From Bacillus sp. HNG (GTDB taxonomy: Bacteria > Bacillota > Bacilli > Bacillales > Bacillaceae_L): a DNA stretch of 64,000 nucleotides. Position 1 is the stretch's first letter, and every line of letters starts with the position of its first letter. Where the stretch lies: assembly GCF_003400205.1 (NCBI RefSeq), contig NZ_QUQV01000001.1:248001-312000 (forward strand), written 5' to 3'. The notes beneath the pieces are model-generated. The model had not been told where the DNA came from, did no database searches, and worked only from the letters and a program-made list of their open reading frames with translations. Position numbers and translations under genes: made by a program. Shown here piece after piece: positions 15,637-24,741 of this stretch.

Positions 15637-16650
15637 ATGTATACCAATAAAGCAATTCAGGTTCTTGACCGTATGCGTTTATCAAATGGTGCTTATACAG
15701 CAAGTTTATCAAATGATTATAGCTATGTATGGATTCGAGATATCGTATATACAGTACTTCCATTTATCAATGAACCATCAGATAGATATGCAAAGGCTTA
15801 TCATGCTTTATTTGATATGTTTAAGACGTATGAGTGGAAAATTGATATCCATCGGAAAAAGAAACCAATCTATTTGTTTGAATACATCCATTCACGATAC
15901 TCTACCGACTTAAGGGAAATGCCGGTCGAATGGGGGCATGCCCAAAATGACGCAATTGGAGCATTTTTATGGGGGGTTGGTGAAGGATACCGCTTAGGAC
16001 AAAAAGTAATTCGAGATAAAAAGGATATTGAAATCGTCCAAAAGCTCGTTGATTATTTAGAATGCCTTCAATATTGGCAATCAAAGGATAATGGTATGTG
16101 GGAAGAGAATATGGAAGTTCATGCTTCAAGTATAGGTGCTTGTGTAGCTGGACTTAATGCCGTCAAAATCCTTGTTAATGTCAAAGAAGATTTAATCAAA
16201 AAGGGAGAAAAGGCCCTCCGAGATCTTTTACCTCGTGAAAGCGAAACAAAGGATACTGATTTAGCATTGCTCTCCCTTGTATTCCCATACCGGGTCGTTG
16301 ATCGAGACCATGCGCTTAAGATTGTTGAAACCGTTTCCTCGAAATTAGAGCGCACATATGGTGTGATTCGCTATGAAAATGATCAGTATTATAATGAAGG
16401 AAGTGAGGCTGAATGGTGCTTCGGTTTTCCGTGGCTTGGCCTTTGCTACCTTGAACTAGGACAATTTCAAAAAGCCAGTGAGTATATAGAAAAAACAAAA
16501 AGGATTGTGCCAGATAATTGGGAGGTTCCTGAGCTGTATGTAGGTGGAACCAATAAACCAAATGGAAACACTCCATTAGCATGGTCAGTTGCGATGTCCT
16601 ATATTTTTCTCACGAAAATGGAGGATTTAGCACAACAAAAAATATCTTAA
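15637..16650 (+). CDS. GH15-like (glucoamylase/phosphorylase kinase-type) protein
   Basis: A 337-residue (alpha/alpha)6-barrel-type protein related to glycoside hydrolase family 15. It contains YSYVWIRDIVY near the start, WGHAQNDAIGAFLW near 99, SSIGACVAGL and, near the end, EGSEAEWCFGFPWLGL and GNTPLAWSVAM, which mark the aromatic, acidic active-site loops of the family. No signal peptide is visible, so it acts in the cytosol. Its place just before the glycogen operon suggests a role in alpha-glucan turnover, perhaps releasing glucose from glycogen; this is inference. A GGGG ribosome site precedes ATG at 15637, and a terminator separates it from glgB. Confidence 0.78.
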   Translation: MYTNKAIQVLDRMRLSNGAYTASLSNDYSYVWIRDIVYTVLPFINEPSDRYAKAYHALFDMFKTYEWKIDIHRKKKPIYLFEYIHSRYSTDLREMPVEWGHAQNDAIGAFLWGVGEGYRLGQKVIRDKKDIEIVQKLVDYLECLQYWQSKDNGMWEENMEVHASSIGACVAGLNAVKILVNVKEDLIKKGEKALRDLLPRESETKDTDLALLSLVFPYRVVDRDHALKIVETVSSKLERTYGVIRYENDQYYNEGSEAEWCFGFPWLGLCYLELGQFQKASEYIEKTKRIVPDNWEVPELYVGGTNKPNGNTPLAWSVAMSYIFLTKMEDLAQQKIS

Positions 16651-16675
16651 AAAGCTGCTTAGGCAGCTTTTTTGT
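16651..16675 (+). terminator. Rho-independent terminator after GH15-like gene
   Basis: The perfect stem AAAGCTGC/GCAGCTTT with a 4-nt TTAG loop is followed by a T run. Confidence 0.9.
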
Positions 16676-17065
16676 TTGAACCTTTTAATTGCCAATACAA
16701 ACAATAACGAAAATTATTCCAATATAACAAAAACATTAAACAACCAACCCTCGTTTATATTATTTCGCAATATCAAATTTCTCCCTAAAAAAGTAAAAAC
16801 CCCACACATATCAACCATAAATTGTAAACGGTTACATAATTCTTTTTAAAAATATTCTCTGTAAAATAATAATTTTCTGCCTATTCTACCTTATTTGACA
16901 ATAAAAAACATTATTCGCTAAAGGAATAAATCTCACTCTCCACGAATTAATATAATAAAGTGAGAAAGTAATAGCCAACTTCAGTTTTATTATTTTTATA
17001 CAAAAGTCATAAATTTTTGGTATTACTAACATTCTACTCACATATATCAAAAGGAGGATATGGTA
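16676..17065. other. AT-rich regulatory gap upstream of glgB
   Basis: About 390 bases with no gene. It contains TTGACA near 16896 and a TCTCACT/AGTGAGA inverted repeat (about 16931-16966) spanning a TATAAT. Both are plausible parts of the glg promoter region, but no clear -35/-10 pair is proven. Confidence 0.45.
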
Positions 17066-19009
17066 GTGAATTCTACGCTAGAAAATGAAGCTGAACTTTT
17101 ACCAAGTGAGTTCGATTTGTATTTATTTCACGAAGGAACATTATTAGAAGGCTATAACATGCTTGGTGCACATGTGATGTCCTATAAAGGGATCGACGGT
17201 GTACGTTTTTCTGTATGGGCACCCCATGCCACGGCCGTGTCCGTCGTTGGAGATTTTAATAACTGGGCTGGTAATGCGAATAGCCTTGGATTGATTCCAA
17301 ACTCTGGTGTATGGATTGGATTTATTCCAGGGTTAAAAGAGGGTGAACTTTATAAATACGAAATCACAACTGCAAACGGCGAAAAGAAACTAAAAGCTGA
17401 TCCATATGCCTTCTTCTCTGAAGTAAGACCAAATACTGCATCTGTGATAACGAGACTCGACCAATTTAAATGGAATGATAAAAAATGGCTAAACAATCGT
17501 GACAAAGCAGATTCTTACAATAATCCAATGATGATTTACGAATTACATACGGGTTCTTGGAAAAAGAAAGAAGATGGAAGCTTTTATACATACCGGGAAT
17601 TAGCGGATGAAGTCATTGATTATGTAGTGGAGCATGGTTTTACACATATTGAATTAATGCCGATTATGGAGCACCCATTTGACTTATCATGGGGCTATCA
17701 AATAACTGGCTTTTATTCCGTAACTAGCAGACATGGTAACCCTATTGATTTCATGTATTTTGTGGACCAATGCCATCAAAAAGGCATTGGCGTCATACTT
17801 GATTGGGTTCCCGTTCATTTCTGCCGTGATGTCCACGGACTTGGAAGATTTGATGGAACTCCCCTTTACGAGCATACCGAATCAAAACGTGCTGACAGAC
17901 CATTATGGGGGACGTACAGCTTTGATTTTACAAAACCAGAGATTCATAGTTTCTTACTTTCCAATCTTACTTTTTGGATGGATATATACCATATTGATGG
18001 CTTTCGAATCGACGCCGTATCTTCATTAATTTACCTCAATCACGATAATCCGCAACAAGAAAAGCTAATCAATCAATTTGGTGGCGAAGAAAATCTGGAA
18101 GCAATCGATTTTATTAAAAAGGCAAATGAAGCCATATTCAAACGATATCCGGGGGTATTGATGATTGCCGAAGAGGCAACTGATTATCCTCTTGTAACTG
18201 CACCAACCTCTGTAGGCGGATTAGGCTTTAATTATAAATGGAATATGGGATGGGTAAATGATGTCCTTAAATACATGCGAATGCATCCGTCCGACAGACG
18301 TTATCACCATAATTTATTAACTTTTTCCTTCTTCTATGCGTTTTCAGAAAACTTTATTTTACCTTTTTCACATGATGATGTTGTTCACGGCAAGAAATCA
18401 CTTTTAGATAAAATGCCGGGCGATTACTGGCAAAAGTTTGCGAATTTGCGTTTATTATACGGATATTTAATGACCCATCCCGGAAAAAAGCTTCTCTTCA
18501 TGGGTGGGGAGTTCGGTCAATTTTCCGAATGGAAGGAACTTGAGGAACTAGATTGGATGCTTCAAGACTATGATTCCCACGCTAACCTTCAAGCCTATTT
18601 TAAAGAGCTCCAACATTTTTATCGCATGAATTCAAGTCTATGGAGACTTGATCATGAACAAGAGGGCTTCGAATGGATTGACCCTGATAACCATGCTCAA
18701 TCTGTGATTACATTTATGAGGCATGGGAAGCGCAAGGGTGATTACTCGATCATCGTTTGCAACTTCTCTACAGAAGTCTTTGAAAATTATCGTATTGGCG
18801 TCCCGTCAACAGGGAGTTATATAGAAATGTTTAATAGTGATTCAGTAGAATTTGGAGGTTCTGGTCAGATAAACGCAGCTGCTATAACCGTTGATAAGAC
18901 GCCAGCACATAATCAGCCATACAGTATGACCATTAAAGTTCCGCCATTAGCAATTAGTATCTTTAGAAAAGAGACAAAAAAGAGAAAAAGAGGTGTCGTC
19001 AAAAAATGA
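17066..19009 (+). CDS. glgB: 1,4-alpha-glucan branching enzyme
   Basis: GH13 branching enzyme that introduces alpha-1,6 branches into glycogen. The order is an N-terminal CBM48 module ([22 protein letters not shown]), then the catalytic barrel with [10 protein letters not shown] (nucleophile Asp), IAEEAT (acid/base Glu) and [10 protein letters not shown], and a C-terminal beta domain. The AAGGAGG site at 17051-17057 is only two bases from an ATG at 17060 but eight from the in-frame GTG at 17066, so GTG is chosen (647 residues). The stop overlaps the start of glgC by four bases. It is the first gene of the glgB-C-D-A operon. Confidence 0.95.
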   Translation: MNSTLENEAELLPSEFDLYLFHEGTLLEGYNMLGAHVMSYKGIDGVRFSVWAPHATAVSVVGDFNNWAGNANSLGLIPNSGVWIGFIPGLKEGELYKYEITTANGEKKLKADPYAFFSEVRPNTASVITRLDQFKWNDKKWLNNRDKADSYNNPMMIYELHTGSWKKKEDGSFYTYRELADEVIDYVVEHGFTHIELMPIMEHPFDLSWGYQITGFYSVTSRHGNPIDFMYFVDQCHQKGIGVILDWVPVHFCRDVHGLGRFDGTPLYEHTESKRADRPLWGTYSFDFTKPEIHSFLLSNLTFWMDIYHIDGFRIDAVSSLIYLNHDNPQQEKLINQFGGEENLEAIDFIKKANEAIFKRYPGVLMIAEEATDYPLVTAPTSVGGLGFNYKWNMGWVNDVLKYMRMHPSDRRYHHNLLTFSFFYAFSENFILPFSHDDVVHGKKSLLDKMPGDYWQKFANLRLLYGYLMTHPGKKLLFMGGEFGQFSEWKELEELDWMLQDYDSHANLQAYFKELQHFYRMNSSLWRLDHEQEGFEWIDPDNHAQSVITFMRHGKRKGDYSIIVCNFSTEVFENYRIGVPSTGSYIEMFNSDSVEFGGSGQINAAAITVDKTPAHNQPYSMTIKVPPLAISIFRKETKKRKRGVVKK

Positions 19010-20163
19010 GATCAAAGAAGTGGATTGCAGTTGTTTTAGCAGGTGGTCAAGGGTCAAGATTGGGGGAATTAACAACAACCCTTGCCAAACCCGCTGTTCC
19101 ATTTGGTGGAAAATACCGAATTATTGATTTTCCTTTAAGTAATTGTACTCATTCTGGTATTGATACTGTCGGTGTCATTACTCAATATCGCCCACATGTG
19201 CTTAATAATTATGTAAGCAATGGGCGTCCTTGGGATTTAGACCGGAACAATGGGGGAGTAACCGTCCTTCCGCCGTATATTGGAAAGAATGGTGGGGATT
19301 GGTATAAAGGAACAGCTAATGCAGTCTACCAAAATATCCATTATATCGAGCAATATGATCCAGAATATGTGCTTATCTTATCTGGTGACCATATTTACAA
19401 AATGGATTATAGTAAGATGCTTCGCTTCCACCTTGAAAAAGATGCAGCTGCTACAATTGCTGTCATTGAAGTGCCTTGGGCAGAAGCAAGTCGCTTTGGA
19501 ATCATGAATACAAACGATGAGAAAAAAATTGTTGAATTTGATGAAAAACCTGCCAATCCAAAAAGCAATCTCGCGTCAATGGGGATTTACTTGTTCAAAT
19601 GGAAGTTATTAAAACAATATTTAATCGAAGATGAAGGAAATATTCATTCTTCCAACGACTTTGGGAAAGACATCATTCCTAAATTACTTAAAGACGATAA
19701 TCAGTTATATGCCTATCAGTTTGATAGCTATTGGAAAGATGTAGGTACAATCGAAAGCCTATGGGAAGCCCATATGGACTTATTAGATGATGATGCTCCT
19801 GGCTTTGATTTACATGATTCTAGTTGGCCATTCTTTACTGGAATCGCGACTCATCCACCACAATATATATCACCGACCGCGGAAATATCCCAGTCATTAA
19901 TCAACGAAGGTTGTATTGTGCAAGGAACGGTTGACCACTCGGTTCTTTCATACAATGTACAGGTTGGAGAGAATTCGCTTATTCGAGACTCGGTTATCAT
20001 GCCGAATGTTCAAATCGGCAAAAATGTGACCATTCACAAAGCGATTATCGCTAGTGATTTATGCATTCCAGATGGAGCACATATTGGGTCAGATGCCCCG
20101 AATGCCACCATTACATTAGTTGGAGATGAAAGCACAGTAAGACCCTTAACCGTAAGTAAATAA
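19006..20163 (+). CDS. glgC: Glucose-1-phosphate adenylyltransferase, catalytic subunit
   Basis: A 385-residue ADP-glucose pyrophosphorylase that commits glucose 1-phosphate to glycogen. It has the nucleotidyl-transferase signature [13 protein letters not shown], the substrate loops [17 protein letters not shown] and [23 protein letters not shown] and a C-terminal left-handed beta-helix. The ATGA overlap with glgB shows coupled translation. It works with the GlgD subunit encoded next, as in B. subtilis. The length is normal. Confidence 0.95.
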   Translation: MRSKKWIAVVLAGGQGSRLGELTTTLAKPAVPFGGKYRIIDFPLSNCTHSGIDTVGVITQYRPHVLNNYVSNGRPWDLDRNNGGVTVLPPYIGKNGGDWYKGTANAVYQNIHYIEQYDPEYVLILSGDHIYKMDYSKMLRFHLEKDAAATIAVIEVPWAEASRFGIMNTNDEKKIVEFDEKPANPKSNLASMGIYLFKWKLLKQYLIEDEGNIHSSNDFGKDIIPKLLKDDNQLYAYQFDSYWKDVGTIESLWEAHMDLLDDDAPGFDLHDSSWPFFTGIATHPPQYISPTAEISQSLINEGCIVQGTVDHSVLSYNVQVGENSLIRDSVIMPNVQIGKNVTIHKAIIASDLCIPDGAHIGSDAPNATITLVGDESTVRPLTVSK

Positions 20164-20187
20164 ATATCACATGAGGAGCGATTGGGA

Positions 20188-21294
20188 TTGGAACGAGTAA
20201 TTGGTGTTATTAACTTAGTGAATGATAAACAATATTTAAAAGAGTTAACCCAGCATCGTTGTTTGGCAGCTGTGCCATTTGGAGGAAGATATCGACTAAT
20301 CGATTTTACAATGTCCAATTTTATTAATGCCCAAATTAAGAAGGTTGCTATTTTTACGAAAGACAAATATCGTTCTATCATGGATCATCTCGGTAATGGC
20401 AAGGAATGGGACCTCGATCGACGTAATGGGGGATTATTTATTTTACCTCCCATTCACCCGGATAAAAGTATAGTCGGTGATATTCAGCAATTTTATGATC
20501 ATCTTGAGTTTTTTAAGCGATCCCATGAGGACACCGTCCTTTTTTCTCCTGGTCACCATGTCTATAAGATTAATTTTAATGAGGTCATTAAAAGTCATCG
20601 AGAAAGTGGTGCAGACCTTACTATTGTTTACAAGCAATATGATGGAGAACCTGTTGAAAAACCAATCTATCATAAATGTATCCTAAACGCTGATGATAAA
20701 GTAACAAATCTAGAACTCTATACTTCTCCAAAACAGGGTGACCCTGTATGTACAGAAACCTTTGTATTTTCAAAAAAGCTATTAGTTGAACTCATTACGA
20801 AATGCCATGAAAATGGGGAATATGATTTTATTCGAGATTTGGTGAAAGCAAATCTACATCGTCTTAAAGTAAACAGCTATCATTTTAAAGGTTATATGCC
20901 ATTTATTCATTCAATTACAAGCTATTATAAAACAAATATGGAATTCTTAAATCCACAGGTAACTAAGGAATTTTTCTTTGACAACTGGGAGATTTATACG
21001 AAAACAAAGCATGAACCTCCCGTTAAATATGCCACTACTTCAAATGTCAGCAATTCGTTAATTGCGAACGGTAGTGATATTGAGGGGACGGTTGAAAATA
21101 GTATTATCTTCCGCGGAGTAAAAATTCGTAAAGGTGCCACTGTTAAAAACAGCATTATTATGCAAAAATGCGTCATTGACGAAGGAACCTACCTTGAAAA
21201 TGTGATAACAGATAAACAAGTCAATGTCACATCTGAAAAAGTAATCATTGGAGAATTTACTCCAACTGTCATAAAAAAAGCTGAGATTATTTAA
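20188..21294 (+). CDS. glgD: Glucose-1-phosphate adenylyltransferase regulatory subunit
   Basis: A 368-residue GlgC paralogue. It keeps the fold (VPFGGRYRLIDFTMSNF, ENSIIFRGVKIRKGATVKNSII) but lacks the GGxGSRL phosphate-binding loop, having GVINLVNDKQYLKEL in its place. The catalytic HIYKMD segment reads HHVYKINF. This fits the non-catalytic, activity-boosting GlgD of Bacillaceae. Two TTG starts are possible. The one at 20188 lies nine bases from GAGGAG, the one at 20182 only three, so 20188 is preferred. It is the third gene of the operon; a long palindromic element separates it from glgA. Confidence 0.9.
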   Translation: MERVIGVINLVNDKQYLKELTQHRCLAAVPFGGRYRLIDFTMSNFINAQIKKVAIFTKDKYRSIMDHLGNGKEWDLDRRNGGLFILPPIHPDKSIVGDIQQFYDHLEFFKRSHEDTVLFSPGHHVYKINFNEVIKSHRESGADLTIVYKQYDGEPVEKPIYHKCILNADDKVTNLELYTSPKQGDPVCTETFVFSKKLLVELITKCHENGEYDFIRDLVKANLHRLKVNSYHFKGYMPFIHSITSYYKTNMEFLNPQVTKEFFFDNWEIYTKTKHEPPVKYATTSNVSNSLIANGSDIEGTVENSIIFRGVKIRKGATVKNSIIMQKCVIDEGTYLENVITDKQVNVTSEKVIIGEFTPTVIKKAEII

Positions 21295-21301
21295 TAAAAC
21301 T

Positions 21302-21624
21302 TGTTCAAAAAGGAGGATAAAAAGGACCGCGTCGACAAAAACGCCACATCCTGTGGCATTGTCGACACTAGCACGTCCTGTGCGTCGAAAGTTCGAGGCG
21401 GTGTAGCTTTGAGTAGCGGAGCGTATGTTCTTAATACGTGAGCACGAGAAATACCTCTTCCTTGAATCCGCTTCACACGCCGGAAAAGTGGTTTCTTTTC
21501 CAAGGAACGGAAAAGCAAGCCAACGAGCTTCCACAGGATGTGGTGACTTCGACGTTCGACACAGGACGTGTCGGTATTTAGTCGAAGTACCTCTGTGTGT
21601 CATTTTTACCGGACTTTTTGAACA
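21302..21624. repeat. Palindromic intergenic element, copy 2, with nested hairpins, inside the glg operon
   Basis: A 323-bp element from TGTTCAAAAAGGAGG to CTTTTTGAACA. It is an inverted and enlarged relative of the 3387-3530 element. Shared blocks include AGTTCGAGGCGG, TTTGAGTAGCGGA, ATACGTGAGCA, GCAAGCCAACGA and GTGTGTCATTTTTACCGG. Four short palindromes with a common ATCCTGTG/CGTCCTGTG core are nested within it: GCCACATCCTGTGGC (21343), GCACGTCCTGTGC (21371), CCACAGGATGTGG (21531) and CGACACAGGACGTGTCG (21557). They are absent from copy 1. Frames across it on either strand are not genes. It lies between glgD and glgA, just before the glgA ribosome site. Confidence 0.85.
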
Positions 21625-21644
21625 TCAACTAATGGGGGAAGGTC

Positions 21645-23081
21645 ATGAACATATTATTCGCAGCATCAGAGTGCGCTCCATTTATTAAAACAGGCGGACT
21701 AGGGGATGTAATAGGGGCATTGCCCAACGCTCTACAGCAGGAAGGAATCCATGTAAATGTGATTCTGCCGAAATATGGTGATTTAGATGATACATACAAG
21801 GAGCAGCTTGTATTAGAGCGGATTATTGAGGTGCCATTAGGATGGCGGAAACAATATTGTGGTATTGAAAAATTAGTCCATAACGGTATTAGCTATTATT
21901 TTTTAGATAATGAGTATTATTTTAAGCGGTATGGAAGTTATGGTTTTTATGATGATGGAGAGCGTTTTGCATTTTTCTCTAGAGCGGTTTTGGAAGCAAT
22001 CCCATATGTAGATAGAAAGCCAGATATCATTCATTGTCATGATTGGCAAGCAGGACCTATTCCACTCTTGTTAAACGCACATTATTCCAACCATCCTGAC
22101 TATCGGGGGATTAAAACAGTATTTACCATACACAATTTACGCTATCAAGGAGTTTTTCCAAGATCGGTTTTAGGTGAACTACTTGATGTAAGTGAACGCT
22201 ATTTTCATATCGATGGTGTCGAGTTTTTTGGAAATGTCAGTTATATGAAGGCTGGATTAGCCTTTGCTGAGGCGCTTACAACCGTAAGTCCAACCTATGC
22301 AAGTGAAATTCAAACAGCTTATTACGGGGAACAGTTAGATGGCTTTTTACGAAACCGAAATGCTGACTTGCAAGGTATAGTAAATGGGATTGATCATGAA
22401 AATTATAATCCCGCTACAGACAAAGCAATGTTTCACTTATATGATTCGTATGATGGGAAAATGAAAAATAAACGAGCATTACAGGAGCATCTCGGACTTC
22501 CCGTAAATGAAGAAGTTCCTGTAATCTCCATGATTACACGCCTCGTTGAACAAAAGGGCATTGATCTAGTTTTGCATGTATTTGAAGAAATCCTTAATCA
22601 AAATGTACAGTTTGTTTTACTAGGGACAGGGGAAAGCCATTATGAGGATGCCTTTCGTGAATTAGCATACCGATATCCAACAAAAGTATCAGCAAATATC
22701 TTTTTTGATGAAGCACTTTCTAGGAAAGTTTATGCAGGTTCCGATTTGTTTTTAATGCCATCACAATTTGAGCCTTGTGGAATCGGTCAATTACTCGCCT
22801 TTCGCTACGGGACACTGCCACTTGTAAGAGAGACAGGCGGACTTAAGGATACGGTTCAACCATACAATGAATTTACCGGCCAAGGTAATGGCTTTAGCTT
22901 CACCAATTACAACGCACATGACATGTTATATACAATCGAGCGCGCAATATGGTTATATCGTTTCCAGCCAAAGAAATGGAAAGAGTTATCAGAAAAGGCA
23001 TTAAAACTAGATTTTAGTTGGAAAGCATCATCAAAGGAATATCTAAAACTGTATGAAGAACTACAATTTGCAATCGTATAA
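21645..23081 (+). CDS. glgA: Glycogen synthase (ADP-glucose)
   Basis: A 478-residue GT5 enzyme that extends alpha-1,4-glucan from ADP-glucose. The N terminus carries the ADP-glucose motif KTGGLGDV at about 16-23. HCHDWQAG, IHNLRYQG, TTVSPTYA, GIVNGIDHENYNPATD, ITRLVEQKGIDL and MPSQFEPCGIGQL follow in the expected order. GGGGGAAGG precedes ATG at 21645. It is the last glg gene here. No glycogen phosphorylase follows; a strong terminator does. The upstream palindromic element may affect its expression relative to glgBCD. Confidence 0.95.
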   Translation: MNILFAASECAPFIKTGGLGDVIGALPNALQQEGIHVNVILPKYGDLDDTYKEQLVLERIIEVPLGWRKQYCGIEKLVHNGISYYFLDNEYYFKRYGSYGFYDDGERFAFFSRAVLEAIPYVDRKPDIIHCHDWQAGPIPLLLNAHYSNHPDYRGIKTVFTIHNLRYQGVFPRSVLGELLDVSERYFHIDGVEFFGNVSYMKAGLAFAEALTTVSPTYASEIQTAYYGEQLDGFLRNRNADLQGIVNGIDHENYNPATDKAMFHLYDSYDGKMKNKRALQEHLGLPVNEEVPVISMITRLVEQKGIDLVLHVFEEILNQNVQFVLLGTGESHYEDAFRELAYRYPTKVSANIFFDEALSRKVYAGSDLFLMPSQFEPCGIGQLLAFRYGTLPLVRETGGLKDTVQPYNEFTGQGNGFSFTNYNAHDMLYTIERAIWLYRFQPKKWKELSEKALKLDFSWKASSKEYLKLYEELQFAIV

Positions 23082-23083
23082 GT

Positions 23084-23119
23084 AAAAACGTTAGGGATTT
23101 GTTTACCCTAACGTTTTTT
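23084..23119 (+). terminator. Rho-independent terminator of the glg operon
   Basis: The 13-bp stem AAAAACGTTAGGG/CCCTAACGTTTTT has a 9-nt loop and flanking T/A runs on both strands. It can serve glgA and the small minus-strand gene ending at 23118. Confidence 0.92.
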
Positions 23120-23258
23120 AGCGTTTTCGGCTTAATTGACTAAGCGCAATTCTCCTTAGCGAAGAACTACTAAAATCAGTGGCATTTCTTTTCTTCATTC
23201 GTTCACGTATGGGATTGTCATTCATTAAAGGATGCTGGTAATCATTGTTGTTTTCCAT
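23118..23258 (-). CDS. Small basic protein of unknown function (46 aa)
   Basis: An ATG at 23258 on the minus strand is preceded by AGGAGG at about a dozen bases' distance and opens a 46-codon frame: MENNNDYQHPLMNDNPIRER, then MKKRNATDFSSSSL and a basic tail ending LSRKR. It is hydrophilic with no membrane segment. Not recognised. The good ribosome site, the terminator shared with glgA and a second short gene immediately upstream on the same strand support a real gene. Confidence 0.6.
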   Translation of the reverse strand: MENNNDYQHPLMNDNPIRERMKKRNATDFSSSSLRRIALSQLSRKR

Positions 23259-23303
23259 CAGGGACTCCTCCTTATAGGATTACTATCCCCGATTAAGGAA
23301 TTT

Positions 23304-23468
23304 TTAAATCAACGGATAGTGATGCTCATAACGAGGGTTATAGTAATAGGGCGGTCTGACTCCAATTTGAGGAAGTTCAAAGCTCTGATTTAAATAATGA
23401 ACTTGAACACGTTCCTTGGATTCATTCATGAGTAAAAATTTCACTTCCGGACTGTAATAATAGCGCAT
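23304..23468 (-). CDS. Small Tyr-rich protein of unknown function (54 aa)
   Basis: An ATG at 23468 on the minus strand follows AAGGAGGTTAAATCG, an ideal ribosome site. The product starts MRYYYSPEVKFLLMNESKER, has VQVHYLNQSFELPQIG in the middle and ends PPYYYNPRYEHHYPLI. The Tyr/Pro/His-rich tail resembles small spore-coat or spore-associated proteins, but I do not recognise the family. It lies upstream of the 46-residue gene and may form a two-gene unit with it. Confidence 0.62.
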   Translation of the reverse strand: MRYYYSPEVKFLLMNESKERVQVHYLNQSFELPQIGVRPPYYYNPRYEHHYPLI

Positions 23469-23598
23469 CGATTTAACCTCCTTGGTGATTCATTGTTAGT
23501 CTATTCAGGTTTTCTAAAAATTGAGCCCGTCTCTTTTTATCACTGTTCCACCCGAACTTCATAGACTAAAGCAAATTGAGTTTACAGGAGGTTTACCT

Positions 23599-24516
23599 AT
23601 GTCTACCTATAGAGAGAATGAAAATTACCCCAAGCATCCGAATTATGGGAAAATTACAGAGTACAAGGATGTTGCCCTAACAGTTCCAGAGCAGCGGCAA
23701 TATCGTCAGCCTGGTGTTGAAGGACTAATGGTACCACAGCCTATTGTTGAAAATCCACACTATAAAGGAAGTGGAAAGCTAGAAGGGAAAGTGGCGTTAC
23801 TTACTGGTGGAGATAGCGGAATTGGCGCTGCTTGCGCAATTGCTTTTGCAAAAGAGGGAGCAGATGTGGCGGTTTCTTATTTAGATGAGCATGAGGATGC
23901 GAATCGAACAAAAACAAGAATTGAACAGATTGGTCAGCGGTGTTTACTTTTACCTGGAGACTTACGAGAAAAGCAAAAATGTGTAGAGATTGTTGAAAAA
24001 ACAGTTCAATTCTTTGGAAAACTTGACATTCTAGTAAACCATGTTGGCATTCAATTCCAACAACTTAGTCTGCTTGATATTTCTGATGAGCAGTTTGATG
24101 ATACGTTTAAAGTCAATGTATATTCTCACTTTTATACAACAAGAGCTGCGTTAAAGCATTTAAAAGCTGGAAGCTCGATCGTAAATACAGCTTCTGTTGT
24201 GGCCTACTATGGAAATGATCAACTGATTGATTATTCGATGACGAAAGCAGCAAATGTTGGATTTACTCGAGCACTTGCTAATAATCTTGTGAAAAAGGGG
24301 ATACGAGTCAACGCTGTTGCACCTGGTCGGGTTTGGACACCACTCATTCCATCGAGTTTCTCTGCAGATCAAGTTCCGCTTGCAGGAAATCCAATGGATA
24401 GGCAAGGACAGCCCTTTGAGTTAGCTCCAGGCTATGTGTATCTTGCTTCTGATGATTCCCGCTTTGTTACTGGGCAAACGATTCATGTGAATGGGGGGCA
24501 AATTACTTCATCCTAA
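23599..24516 (+). CDS. SDR oxidoreductase, general-stress type (YdaD/YhdF/YhxC-like)
   Basis: A 305-residue short-chain dehydrogenase. The ATG at 23599 follows CAGGAGGT; the longer frame from 23521 has no ribosome site. A 50-residue leader with Pro/Tyr/Gln-rich [18 protein letters not shown] and [16 protein letters not shown] precedes the Rossmann part, as in the B. subtilis Gsp39-type proteins. Motifs are TGGDSGIG, then NHVG in place of [21 protein letters not shown] (catalytic Tyr/Lys) and [13 protein letters not shown]. The substrate is unknown; relatives belong to the SigB general-stress regulon. It stands alone and ends at a bidirectional hairpin. Confidence 0.85.
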   Translation: MSTYRENENYPKHPNYGKITEYKDVALTVPEQRQYRQPGVEGLMVPQPIVENPHYKGSGKLEGKVALLTGGDSGIGAACAIAFAKEGADVAVSYLDEHEDANRTKTRIEQIGQRCLLLPGDLREKQKCVEIVEKTVQFFGKLDILVNHVGIQFQQLSLLDISDEQFDDTFKVNVYSHFYTTRAALKHLKAGSSIVNTASVVAYYGNDQLIDYSMTKAANVGFTRALANNLVKKGIRVNAVAPGRVWTPLIPSSFSADQVPLAGNPMDRQGQPFELAPGYVYLASDDSRFVTGQTIHVNGGQITSS

Positions 24517-24546
24517 AAAAAGTGATTCTCATCGAATCACTTTTTT
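24515..24546. terminator. Bidirectional terminator
   Basis: AAAAAAGTGATTC and GAATCACTTTTTT form a long stem with A and T runs on each side. It serves the SDR gene and the convergent small gene ending at 24551. Confidence 0.88.
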
Positions 24547-24550
24547 GACA

Positions 24551-24685
24551 TTATTTTTCTTTATCTATCGGAACATTTTGCGGACGTTTTGGATGTCCAA
24601 CTTTGTGTTCATCATCAGGACCTGTTAATGTATTCCGTTTATCTAACACCTTACCTGTAAATTCAACCGGGTTACTATTTGCCAT
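24551..24685 (-). CDS. Small hydrophilic protein of unknown function (44 aa)
   Basis: The minus-strand ATG at 24685 follows GATGGAGGTGAAAAAC. The 44-residue product reads MANSNPVEFTGKVLDKRNTL and continues TGPDDEHKVGHPKRPQNVP to a charged end. It is polar with no membrane or metal motif. Not recognised. The good ribosome site and shared terminator support it. Confidence 0.6.
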   Translation of the reverse strand: MANSNPVEFTGKVLDKRNTLTGPDDEHKVGHPKRPQNVPIDKEK

Positions 24686-24741
24686 GTTTTTCACCTCCAT
24701 CTTTTAGGATGGTTGAAAAACAAAATAACATGACATCTATT

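Noticed and set aside
21058-21688. Several frames across the palindromic element between glgD and glgA
   Set aside because: They span inverted repeats and overlap glgD or glgA; composition and lack of ribosome sites argue against coding.
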